Shown here: piece by piece, positions 11,776 through 23,000 of the stretch
Layout: each line of letters begins with the position of its first letter
How positions within the stretch are numbered: position 1 is the first letter of the stretch
Translations under genes and position numbers: made by a program
Origin: Annulohypoxylon bovei var. microspora
Lineage: Eukaryota > Ascomycota > Sordariomycetes > Xylariales > Hypoxylaceae
Assembly (NCBI GenBank): GCA_022836615.1
Contig: MU405239.1
Coordinates: 124,001-188,000 of the forward strand
Direction: 5' to 3'
Length of the DNA: 64,000 nucleotides
The notes under the pieces: model-generated
Told to the model about the DNA's origin: nothing
The model's input: the letters and a program-made list of their open reading frames with translations, nothing else
The model's database searches: none

Positions 11776-13124
11776 GCACGAGAGCTTAAGTTCTCGGCAC
11801 CACCCTCATCTCCTACTTATCATGCGACATTGCATTAGACCGCGCGGGCGCCGGAGTTTGGAGGCATTCGCATGGCATAACCGATCATCATGTCGATCCC
11901 ATTTTATAAGCCGGCATCCTACGGAATAGAAAACCTTTTCCAGCTTATCTCACGAAACACGTACCTATTTAAGAAAAAAGGCGAAGGCGGGTTTTTTGTC
12001 CACGAGACTAGTTACGCGTCTGATTTGAGCGATGAGTCGGACTCGGCCGAGCGAGGAGGGGGGACCCCTATGACCTCGTCTACGCAGCCGAGAGGTAAAA
12101 AGAGAAAGGGGGATATTTGTATACAGCTTCATAATACCAGCTTCTTCGATTCTCAATCAAGTATATACGAACACGTAACTATTTTTTCCCAGCGCAAGTT
12201 ATAGTCTTGGTGCTCATGTTAATATCTCGCTATACTCCTTTTTCTCTATCTGTGACGTCTCAAATTTCTAATCTCAGATTCGAGAACCGTGTCAAACCTA
12301 ATCGTTTAGACGCGATACTAAGGTTAGATTCCGCGTGAGTGCCAGCACATCGGGATAGACGTAGGGCTAGTGTTAGGTTAAACGACGTGGTTTCGAACCT
12401 TAAGTCAAGCATAAATAGACGTCAATCCAATATTTAAACTTTAGCGGTCTCTACCGGATCCCCAAACCACATCAAATGGTAAACTTTATGATTGGGTTTG
12501 GTTATATGGGGATTGGATCTGGGGTAAAAGTCTAAAGGGGCACCTGGGATAGATTGGTGGAATTGTGAAAGCTGAAAGCTGACTTTAGGTTTACTCCATT
12601 TCTAGATCTGATCCATCCCGATCTCACATACCCAGACATACTTAACTAGGTACATTCCTAAAATTCCGATCGGGTTCCAGGGACGATTTTATATCATCGA
12701 ATTCTACACTGTGATAAAATGCTATTTGGCGTCGTGGTGAGGACAGAGAGGAATGATCTGTGTAGGTGGGATCGTAGCTTAGGCCGTCTCAGGATGGTTT
12801 CAGCATCGCATCTGCCCATCTGCCCATCTGCGATCTCCCGCGACCGTCGAACCAATTACCAACTTCACCCATGCTTCCGTGTTTCATTTTCTTCTCCAGA
12901 TGTAATACGTGCGTTGCGACAATTTTCAAGTTCTGCCGTTAGTTACTATGTACGTATGTCAGTAGGTTTTGCAAACACTCTTAGAAACCAACAACATATT
13001 TTTGTCTGAATTGCTCCTACTCCTGCGCTTTTACGGGCCTCGTTAGTTACACTGTCGTATGAATTAGGCAGGACCGGCTCCTACGATATTGGACGAAACT
13101 AGACAAGACACCAACAACGAAATC
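11776..13124. other. Intergenic, probable 3' UTR then upstream region
   Basis: The first few hundred bases after 11775 are likely 3' UTR. A 104-codon plus-strand frame from 11890 reads as low-complexity and is not supported. Nothing else is recognised. Confidence 0.6.
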
Positions 13125-13952
13125 ATGAAGTGCCGTGGCGCTGTTAGCCTGTCCCTGCTGGCGGGACTCCTAGTTGGGGTGATGGCGGGCGACCTGATGA
13201 ACGACCTGCGGCGAGACTTAGAGCTGGACTTGTTTGCAAGACAGGCAGCCATAACAAATTTCCAGGTCCGTAGCTGTATACCTGCATATTGTTGCATTTG
13301 AAGACATTCGTAGGTTGAACTAACATGCTCTATGTAGCAATTTACGTCTACGGCCCTAGGGGACCAGGCTGCGGCGCAAGTGAGTTAGAATCTGGAACTT
13401 CGCATATCGAGATCAATAATGAGAACGCCCCGAGAACTAATCGGAAGAAACCTCGATAGATAGTATCAAACGATGATAAAGACAAGCCGTTTAAGATCTC
13501 GGGCGGCCAGAGATCGGATGGAGATACCTTCGTATGTCCTCAACCTTCCCCCCTTTCTCTCTCTCTAGGTCGAGGCCAATCCTACAGAGATTCATATATC
13601 TATTATCTGTCAGCTGTACCCATGCAACCAGCCATGTCATACTAACCATCAAATAGAACGATTTCTCAACGGCAGCAAACCGAGTGTGCGACGACCAGAA
13701 GAACGACTGCGCCGACCTCTCCAACAAGGGCGGCGCTTCCTTCAAAGTCTCAGATTGTGATACCCAAGATAGTAAGTCTACCCACTCTACCAGCCGTAAT
13801 ATATCCCCCCTATACCCCTATACTCGTAGACCGTAGTCGACGATGTACGACACAGGCTATTTAACAGAGAACTAACATAGTAACCAGCCCAGTGCAAACA
13901 GGCCAACACGCCTACAGATGAGGACGACCAATTCCTCTATTTCTGCGACTAG
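13125..13952 (+). CDS. Small secreted cysteine-containing protein (four exons)
   Basis: Exons 13125-13265, 13338-13379, 13657-13771 and 13888-13952 sum to 363 nt (120 residues plus stop). Introns begin GTCCGT, GTGAGT and GTAAGT and end TAG, TAG and CAG, and all three have an upstream CTAAC-like branch site. The product starts with a signal peptide (MKCRGAVSLSLLAGLLVG, about residues 1-21), followed by a short acidic/basic propeptide-like segment ending FARQ. The mature part has four cysteines in two pairs (VCDDQKNDCAD and SDCDTQDTQCKQ) and a final FCD. I recall similar CDDQKNxCA...DCDxQxxxC layouts in fungal small secreted proteins of unknown function but cannot name the family. It is convergent with the kinase gene at 14841-17132. 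No single frame shows it; the call rests on splice signals, frame closure and the coherent product. Confidence 0.8.
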
Positions 13953-14840
13953 GAGATGTTATCACAGCGAATTAACTGAACATAGGCCTAAAATAGCCTC
14001 AAGCTTAAGAGTAACTACCACCTATCATAATTGTAGTCTTGTCATAGTGGCGGTTAACTATGGTTGACAATGATGAGCGCAAGCTAAAATCTAAAATAAG
14101 AAATAATATCTCTATTTTTAAGCTTCCAAACTTAGCGATTCACATACAAAGTACTGCTATCCTGTATTACATTAGCAACGTTAGCAAACACGGCGTTAGG
14201 GTGTTGGCAGTGGGAGTGTATCATCTACCTCCCCACCTCGAGTTATGGCGAAGCCGTTAATTATGCATGTATTCACCGCGAAGATTAATCAACCTATAAT
14301 ACAATCGTGAAGTCGTCGTTCACTCTTCGCGGACTCTCCCGCAAACTCTGCCTCGTTCTCTGTAAATAAGTGGAGGGGAAGTATTAATCGCGACTCCTGG
14401 TTTGGTAAACGGCCCTCTCACATGCAACGGCGGATTTGCGAAATAAAAAGAAATAAAAAAGAAAGATCACACACAGTCCATCTGTAGCAACACTCGAGAC
14501 TTCATGAAAAACGAGTAATTGTGGCACTGCGCGATCAACTATACACAAAGTGACTGGTCTTTTTCCAGTCTCCCATAAGCCGAATACGCCGGAACTCTTT
14601 ATGACTCCCTAGTATCAAACGCCATGCCATTGCTCATGCCCTGACGATTCAACGCATGGCTATGCTTTATCACACCAATATCATCATTACACCTGTAGCC
14701 GCCTATCCGGGACTAACCACCCCCCTAGGTATCACAAAGGAAAATGGCGACAAAACGTGTCAAGCCGGGTGGGAATATCATTTCTCGTGCTCTCAATGCG
14801 TCATCCGGCGAGAAGGGGAAGGCGGTTGGCCTCTAGTAAC
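13953..14840. other. Intergenic between convergent genes
   Basis: Shared 3' flank of the small secreted protein gene and the kinase gene. AT-rich, with nothing specific recognised. Confidence 0.6.
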
Positions 14841-17132
14841 CTATACCCGAGCCATAGGCTGCTTCCTACGCACCAAGAATGGGCTCGGCATTTCGTCCTT
14901 CTCTGGGTCCCAGACCGCAGGCTCCGCGAACAGTCGGTCCTTAGGGTTACGCTTGGGGCTAACATTTGTATTCTCCACAGGACGACCACCAGCGCGAGCT
15001 TGCTGAAGTTCAACAAGGGTACGTCCCTTTATGTTGTTCTTCGCCGCGACCTTAGTCAGAGGTTGGTCCTGGTCCTTCTTGAGAGACGGCTTTCGTTGTA
15101 AGCCAACCTCTGCACCCTGTGTACCGAGACTCGTAACAGAAGGGATCTTGCTAAGTCTTCGGTTGGGAGAATTACCCCTATCTCTAAGCGCCCCGCTACT
15201 AGCCTGAGCTCGCAACTGGAACTCCGGGGGTGGCATGGAGAGAGGTGGTACTGTCTTGTTGGTGCCCAAAGAAGTTTGGGTCTTAAGACGGTTGATCGGA
15301 GCCGTCTTCATGGTCGTGAGGACCGGTCGCTGGGTACCGAACGGGTTTCTATTCGACCGAGGAGGGCGGGTAGGCGATGGGATGATGGGCGTGTCATCAT
15401 CCTCTGAATCCGAGGGCATTATATCTATCTTCGCCAATTCATCGTCCACTTGGTCAAATATAGTAGTCTTGCTCGATGTTGGAGCTTTAGTCGCGTTGTT
15501 ACGACGAGGCGATAGGGACAAAGAGGCAATAGCCATAGGGGATGGCGAGGCCATGTCGACATCCATTGCCATGGGTGTTCCGAGATTACGCTCGAACATA
15601 GTCTGAGCACGACCGAGAATACGACTCTTCTTAAGAGGTTCTTCTGGGGAGTCGACTGAATAATCGGTGATGTCTGTAATTGACGGAAATTCGCCATCTG
15701 TACTGGTAGCAAAGGATCGAGGAAAGTCCGACTTAGATAGAGATGAAGCAAATTCATGTGTCTCGATAGAACCGAACGAAACACTTTTCTTTTGGAGTTC
15801 CTCTTGAACTCGTGCTTCGACTTCTGATTCGAAACGTCGTTGCAGCTGTTCAATCTCCTCGTTCACGAGACGATCAATCTCCAACCGGGCTTTTACCTCC
15901 CACTCACGTCGCAACTGTGCATCAGTCTCCTGTCGGAAATACGACTTGTCAGCCTCGAAGTCTGCTACCTTGCCTTCGAGTTGCTTAAGTCGATGATTGA
16001 GCAGATCATTCTGAGCAACCAACTTCTTCTTCAGTTCGACTGCCTCACGTTCTTTACGCATCAGTCTAACAACCGGAAGGTTGAGTAAGGTGGCCGTATC
16101 CGGTCGTACATCTGGGTTAACCTTGAGGCAATCCTTAATCACACTCATCAGCTCGGCAGAATAAACCTTAGGTAAACCGGGAACCTTTCCCTCCTTGATC
16201 TTCTGGACCAGTTGGAAATGCGTTTTCGCATTAAACGGAGGCTCTCTGGCACAGAGTTCGTATATTATACAACCCAATGACCAGATGTCGGACTTGAGCG
16301 TGTATCGCTCAGCGGCACATATCTCTGGGGACATGTAGAAGGGCGTACCGACGTACGTGGACGCGAAGTCGTGAGATTGGATCATCTTGGATAATCCAAA
16401 GTCGCCAAGCTTGACAGAGTTATCTTCGCCGAGAAAGACTATTCGATGTTAGTACAGCTTACACTATCGATACTGCCCGGGTTACAAACTATTCTCGGGT
16501 TTAAGATCTCTGTGGAGGATGGTCATTGTGCCGTGAGGCACTTTAGCCACCTTTCCTCCGTTGATTACTTCTACAACACTTGGTCCAACAACGGGAGGAT
16601 TCACGCCATAATGGCACCTGTACAGAGCTGTGACTAACTGCGAGAATATCTCCCAGACAAACTGTTCATCAGCATATTCCTTACGCTGGGTAAGGTCTCG
16701 AATGACTCGGCCAAGATCACCATTGCCGCAGTATTCCATGTATAGATGCAGGTCCTGGGTCTGTTTCAGGTGTTCACGATGATAGTATCCGACAATGTTC
16801 GGGTGACGGAGGGTTGAAAGGATATGAAATTCCGAATGAAGCTGTTCCCGTTCCTTCTGCGACATGCGTAGATAGCTGATCTCTTTACGACAGAGTATCA
16901 TGCCATCGGACTTTCGCCTGACCTTTCGGATAATGCCAAAGGAGCCATGACCTACAATTGTTAAGAGTTAAGTTAGTCATTGAAGTATAAAGAGCACGTA
17001 GTGTGTTTGTTGTTGGAGGTTAGGTATTTGAAGTAAGGTAAGTAGGTTAGGTAGGTTAGGTATAACAATGTTTAGCAACGACTCACCGATCTTCTCCAGT
17101 ACCTCGTATCCATCGCTTACTGATTCCGGCAT
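14841..17132 (-). CDS. nimA: NIMA-related serine/threonine protein kinase
   Basis: Three exons (17132-17087, 16951-16490, 16438-14841) give 701 residues. Introns 16952-17086 (GTGAGT...TAG) and 16439-16489 (GTTTGT...CTAAC...TAG) restore the kinase motifs across both junctions. Visible are the glycine loop IGHGSFG (15-21), catalytic Lys38 (CRKEI), HRDLKPEN (162-169), DFGLSK (182-187) and the activation segment TYVGTPFYMSPE (197-208). An insert with VNPPVVGPSVVEV before HRD is typical of fungal NIMA kinases. After the domain, at about residue 280, a Leu/Lys/Glu coiled coil starts, followed by a long Ser/Pro-rich basic tail ending RRKQPMARV. NIMA-type kinases promote mitotic entry and act at spindle pole bodies and microtubules. 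A single NIMA kinase is usual in Pezizomycotina, so the symbol is reasonable. It shares a divergent promoter with the ankyrin/BTB gene. Confidence 0.95.
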
Positions 17133-17964
17133 CTTGAATTGATTATGCACAGAACTTTTTAAGGTTCGACGGTCTAGAGCAATGCCATAGACAATAAAAG
17201 AAGGAAAGGTAGTAGCTAATAGTACCTAGCTAGCAAATTGGAGAAAGTAAAAGGTAGAAAGTAGCTGGGGGATGAGGGACAGGTTATGGAATATGATGAG
17301 AAAGGTGAAAGTAGTCAAGACTTCAAAGTGTCGCAGCTTGAGCTTGAGAAATTCGATGCTGCTAAACTTTTGAGTTCCAAAGTTTGTTGTTGTTGAACAA
17401 AGTTTGGATTGAATTTAGAAGACTGCAAGAGTAAATGTTAGTCAATGTGCAGTAGTGCAGTGCAGTTGCAGGTGGAATAAGTTAGCGTCTAGGAACGTGT
17501 GTAAGAAATCCGGACCTAGTCTAAACCATTAACCGTTTTAGTCAACAAACCTTCCGTGACCACAGCAACTGCCTAGTATCGAGTGGGGCAATTGGCTTTT
17601 ATGAAATCGCTTTGACTTTCAATGGTTGGAGAAATTTGGAGATTCTTATCGATAGAATATCGTTATCGTCTTTATGTACTTGTTGGGGTCCCGAGGTCCT
17701 ACCGCACGGCACGTGATATCATCACTGCCACGGCTACAGTGCTACAACCTAATTGATGACATCTCCATTTGCTATAAGTTACCAATCACTATGCATACTT
17801 AGAACCAGCCAGTTTTCGCTTTGTCGGAGTTATCGGTCTTCGCAATCTGAAATTTCACACCGCGTTGTGTCAGTGTCAGCATCAGTAGTTGACATATAAT
17901 TATTTCAGATTTATTTCAGATTTACTACATTTACTACAGCTACCTAGGTAGTTACTGGTAAACC
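17133..17964. promoter_or_regulatory. Divergent promoter region between the NIMA kinase and ankyrin/BTB genes
   Basis: The two start codons face away from each other across 832 bp without a gene. The sequence is AT-rich. One ACCTAGGT palindrome at 17942-17949 ends 15 bp before the ATG of the BTB gene. No TATA box is confidently assigned. Confidence 0.6.
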
Positions 17965-20023
17965 ATGGTTCTTCGAAAGCACGAGCTGGAGGCCAAGCTA
18001 AAAGATGACCTCGAATTAGTCGAAAGTGGTGTACTTCGTGATGAAAATCCACTCGACCTAAGCGAGGAGTTTAATGAACTTCTAGAAGCATGCCGGCGAG
18101 GCGATCTAAAGCGAACCCAGGAGTTGATCTCTGCTGGCGTCAATATCAATGGTAAAGATAGGTTCGATTATACTCCACTCATCGTTGTGAGTAGAGCTTG
18201 TATATATATCTGTAGCGCTTGATCATCCCAGATAGCTGACTAGGTACCGTCTAGGCAAGTCTCTGCGGGCATTATGAACTGGTTCGGTTATTGCGTATGT
18301 ATTAGGTTTAAAACGACCCCCTTTACGAACTATACTCATCTAAGCCCTAGTTGAGTCCGGCGCTCTAGCTGAACGAGATACCTTTCAAGGAGAACGATGT
18401 ATTTATAATGCGCTAAACGACAGGATCAGGAATCTGCTTCTCAAGTACGACTACGCAAAATCTACAGACCCCTTACAACCATGGGCGGCCCATATCAGCG
18501 CATTACTATCTAGAAATATACCCAAGACCTTTGATATAACGCTGATAACACCGTCAAAGTCTTTCGAGCTTCACAAATTCCTCCTTTCCGCTAGGACACC
18601 TTACTTCCAGAGAAAGCTTGCGGAGGCGCCCGAAACAGAAACATGGAAGTTGCCTCATTCTATACCAATTGAGTCATTCCAGGTAGTCCTACGGTATCTA
18701 TACCTAGGCGACATACCAAGGGATCTAGTCGATGCTCGAAGTAACAGCACCGAGGAAGAGGTCCTAACCGGAGTTGACAAGATCAGCAAACATTTAGAAA
18801 TTGATAAGCTATGGGAGGCTATTCTCTCTGTCAGTGATCGGCGATTAACCCGGCAGAGGCATCAGGATGAGGTTAATCGAGCTCAGGGGCAAATCGAGGG
18901 CTTTTTCCGAGAGAATGTGCTTGGACATAAGATCGTCGTCGACAGCAGGAAGGTCCATGAAGTCAAATGGCCGCACGATAATTCTATATTTGCGGACTGC
19001 CTCCTACGGGCTGATGATGGAGGAGATGAAAAAGACGAACAAGATCACGACGGCAAAAGCCCCGAAAAACAAGATGAATCCAATGGAATACCTGTTGGCC
19101 CGGGTGCTGGATCATCAAAACAGGAGACAACTAAGAAAGCTAGAAAATCCGTTCTATACCCTGCCCATAAAGCGATGCTCATTCGCTCGCCGTACTTCGA
19201 AACTATGTTTTCCGGTCCATTTCGCGAGGCTCAAGCATCGGAGCACCTACATGTCATCAAGATTGATTGTCTACCCGAGGTTCTTGAGATTATCCTGACG
19301 TTCCTCTATACCGAAAAAGTCGAATGCCCTCTAGATCTTGGCCTGGATCTGCTTTACGCATCTGATATGCTGCTCCTAGACAAAGTGAAGAATAAAGCTG
19401 CGGTTGCTATCAGCACATTAGGAAGCGGGAATAACAATGTCTTAATCGACCGGACACATACTCACGAAGGCGATGGTGCTCTAGAAGTCGAGGTTGAACC
19501 TATCAACGTATACGACGTTATACACGCGGCGTGGGATCTTCGAGTTCAGCGTCTAGAGGAATTTTCAGCTCGGTATCTCGCATATCGCCTGGAAGATTAT
19601 ATCGACGAAGAAGAGTTCATGGAGCTAATCCAAGAAAGTGCTTCGAGGCTCACGCGGAGAGAAGAGACGGATACGATCGAATTACTAGATGATATTCGGT
19701 ACTACTTGTCTGAGCGCTTCAGATTACGGTTTGAAGATGCAGGATTGGACGAGATGCTAGACGAAAACGGCGAAGTTGACGCAATAGCAGCGGAATTGCT
19801 AGCCTCTCAGGGGAACGACATAGTCGCCGGAGATGAACCTAAGAACGGTGATGCTGTTTCTGCAAAAGCAGGTGTAGTGGAGGCACTGTCTGGTTCTGGT
19901 GGTGTGGTCAGAACCCTCGATGGGGAGCTTGTCGAGGACGAATTCGCGTCCGACGCTATAAACTATCAACTCCTATTGCAGAAGATCGATACAATGCTAG
20001 AAAAGCTGAAGCTAGACGCGTAG
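17965..20023 (+). CDS. Ankyrin repeat and double BTB/POZ domain protein (ABTB1/Btb3-like)
   Basis: Exons 17965-18186, 18255-18294 and 18351-20023 give 644 residues. Introns start GTGAGT and GTATGT and end CTAG. The ATG sits in an ideal context (ACCATGG). The N-terminus carries ankyrin repeats (about 35-110: LLEACRRGDLKRTQELISAG; ASLCGHYELVRLLLESGA). A first BTB follows (about 150-235: FDITLITPSKSFELHKFLLS; FQVVLRYLYLGDIP). A second BTB (about 285-440) is split by an acidic/Gly-rich linker before PAHKAMLIRSPYFETMFSG and LEIILTFLYTEKVEC. The remaining C-terminus is helical and acidic. Ankyrin plus two BTB domains is the arrangement of animal ABTB1 and S. pombe Btb3, substrate adaptors of Cul3 ubiquitin ligases, so this is probably a Cul3 adaptor; its substrate cannot be read from sequence. 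Confidence 0.92.
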
Positions 20024-23000
20024 AAACTTATTATACCACACTTGAAGATCGTTTAGGGTACATACTATCTAGAGTTTAATTGAATAATCACAAAGACGCT
20101 CGGATCGAGAATGTCATGCTTCGTGAGGTTTGAAGTACTTGCTTACCATCAAACTTGTTATTTCCTTTTTACTACTTTTCGGTCTGCATTATAGTTGAAA
20201 TCCAAGCGCCTTCGTTTCTTCTTCTTTCCTTCTTTCTTTCTATCTAATATAGATTGCCAGTCTTGTGATTTAATCATCGTATAGCTCCTAATTAGCATAT
20301 GTTGTATAGTTTCCTATGCCCTGATATGCTGAAAATGACGGGCAGGGGGCTCTCATCAGCCATTGTGGCAAGGCGAGGGGTACCTAACGATCCGGAATGG
20401 TCATCTCTCAAGAGATTCTTAAATTCCAGCCCTCTTAGAAGCTTTGATGTATGATACCTCAAGTGCTAATTTTCAGTAGACTAATTGTACTGCTCCGACT
20501 TGGGACGTATCCCCTACTACTTTTGAGTACCTCGTCAGTACTTACCGCTACGTCAAGTCCGTCAATATTATCCCCGAGACGAGATGAAAGTGAGCCAAAA
20601 TACGGCAATGGCCTCATGACATGTGGTCTAGGCGGCCATTCAGCTCAGGGGCGGCTTACACGCCGACATGGACGCTAAGGTACTCATGGGTCCATAGCAC
20701 CGCAGCGCTAGGTAGCAAGTACACCTAAGCGAGGGTATCCGGTGCGTACTCGGAAATTGGGGATAGTGAAGCATCTGAAGGATGTGAATCCTTGGTACAA
20801 ATGAGATGAGATTCATTGAGGATTCTTCGAGAAGTTCGGTGTCTGGTGCCAGGTGACAGATACCCTCACGATAATAGGAAATTGGTGTGTAGCCTAATAA
20901 TTTGGACCTAAATACATTTCTCTTACGATATCTAATTCTATTGACGATCGAATAGCAATATTCATGTCAATTCTTGCCTCAACGCAGACCGCTTAGATTA
21001 TCCAAAAAGAAAAATGCTACCTATGTCCTCCCTCACATTGGAGGAACGGAGCAATATCTGACATGATCAGTCACCCTATTTACCCCTTTTACTACTTTTC
21101 TAAGGGAGGAGTAGTGGTTGCTGAATAATATAAGACCCTATCAGAGGTACCGTCAACAGCTCGACATGCTCACTTGATTTGCTCAATGCGCGCCGGATTT
21201 ATTCACGGGAAATAGATATGGAAAACCCATCGAGATTTCCGGGGAAATATTACCACCGCACTCAAATGAACGTTCCAATAGCTTCATCCATTGTGTATAC
21301 TTTACATACCTACGTCAGTCAGTTGTTGAACCATCAACTGGCTTGCGTCGGCTCATTCTGATGTCCCCTTTATCGTGGGCACGGCATAAGGGGTAGGTAC
21401 AATGCCAAAAGCCCCGGAGTGACGGTTACTTGCCAGCATGCCACAGATTAAGCACTATATTGATATTCTAAAACTGCATATTTGCTGAGGCTGCCGGCAT
21501 ACATAGGACGGTACGGTATAACTCCCGGCATGTCACCACATAGTTTCGCCAACAAATATACGTACGAATATTGCCCTTGTGAGTAAGACATGATCGGCGG
21601 CCGCTCACGCGCAGATAAGGCTACAGAAGCCGCTGGCAATGGTGAGGTTACGCAGCAAAGAAAATTTGCCGTGATACGAACGCGACCTTTACCTCCCTAC
21701 GGAACTCCCCCACTGGCTGGGGCTTATGCCAGAGGATCGGCACGTGAGCTGGTCGCCCGTACGTATGTGGGAAACTGATCCGTAGAGCCAGCGAGCAGCC
21801 CCCTGCTGATCGTCCTCGACGTTCCAACGAACAGCGCGGGATGGGATCGGCGCCGGGTGTAGGGGACGGCACATAGGGAGGCTGCATCCGGTGAGCGGAC
21901 TCTGCTTACGGGACCACCAGGAGACGTAGGAGGAAAGCACTCCGAGCCGTATCGCCTACCTGGGTATCCTCTTAGACGTTGAGGTTATCCCGTGCGAAGC
22001 CAGCGCTTCCTATCCCTTTCTGATCGGCCGATCTAGATGTGATTGCGTGCAGAAAATGGTGGTTGTGTAGTGTAGCCTATGTAGGTATGTACGCCCACCC
22101 CCTTTATTTCCTAGGTAAACTAAGTAGTTGTGCGGTGTATCTGGTGGCTCACGTTTGACGTAGCGGGCCAACTATTTCTCATCGAAAACTCAGAATCTGC
22201 ATACCAAGTATCGAAAACGCCTCTTTAGGTAACACACGCGAGGGAGCTGACATGCTAAGACAAAAGTTGAATGGGGACGGCATCGCATTGGTAGCATGCG
22301 CAAAGCTACGAATGGTAGCTAAAGGTTTAGATAAGTAGGTAGGTATGCCAGATAAAGTTAAGGTCTCGCCACGGTGAGGATAGACTCGGCACTATGTCAT
22401 AAATGCTACTTTCGTTTATGTTTCAGGTAATTCCGTGTCTCTTACTTATTACCCAGAGCATGGTAGAAGAAAGCAAAGAGGTATCACAGGTACCGTTCTG
22501 CTTCGGCAAGAAGCGTGTGTGGACGGGCTTGTCGATCCGAGAATAACATGCTACGTGATCCTGTCAGCCACGTGAATAACAATACACGCTGGGTTCCTTT
22601 AGCGTGAGGAGGCGTCATGTTTGTTCCGGTGGGATCTGGTACTGTGGACGGACACTGGTCGAGACTCACGTCTCTTCAAGATATGAGACCCGTGTCTTGG
22701 GAATGCCATTTGCTTATTCTTAACGCAACCAGCCACTGCCGGCGCGTTAGTCCCGGGGAATAGGCTGAGTAATATCATACGTCGACCCATCATACACACG
22801 AAGCACTCAGCTCGCCCGCCCCTGACGGGAAGCCACAGCTGCAGCAAGGAAGCATATTAATCTCGGGAGACTAGGTAAGTAGGAACCTTTACAGGGAACA
22901 TAGCATTTTGAGCCGTGACTGTTACTTTTTACCATTTTCGCTACACTGGTAATCTAACCAATTCTGATCTCACTGCCATATACCAGGGTTGCTAGGGTCA

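Noticed and set aside
11890..12204. 104-codon plus-strand frame after the Mid2-like gene
   Set aside because: Starts with ATG but lies where the 3' UTR is expected and has no recognisable domain.
18867..19298. 143-codon plus-strand frame inside the BTB gene
   Set aside because: Out-of-frame shadow within the last exon of the ankyrin/BTB gene.
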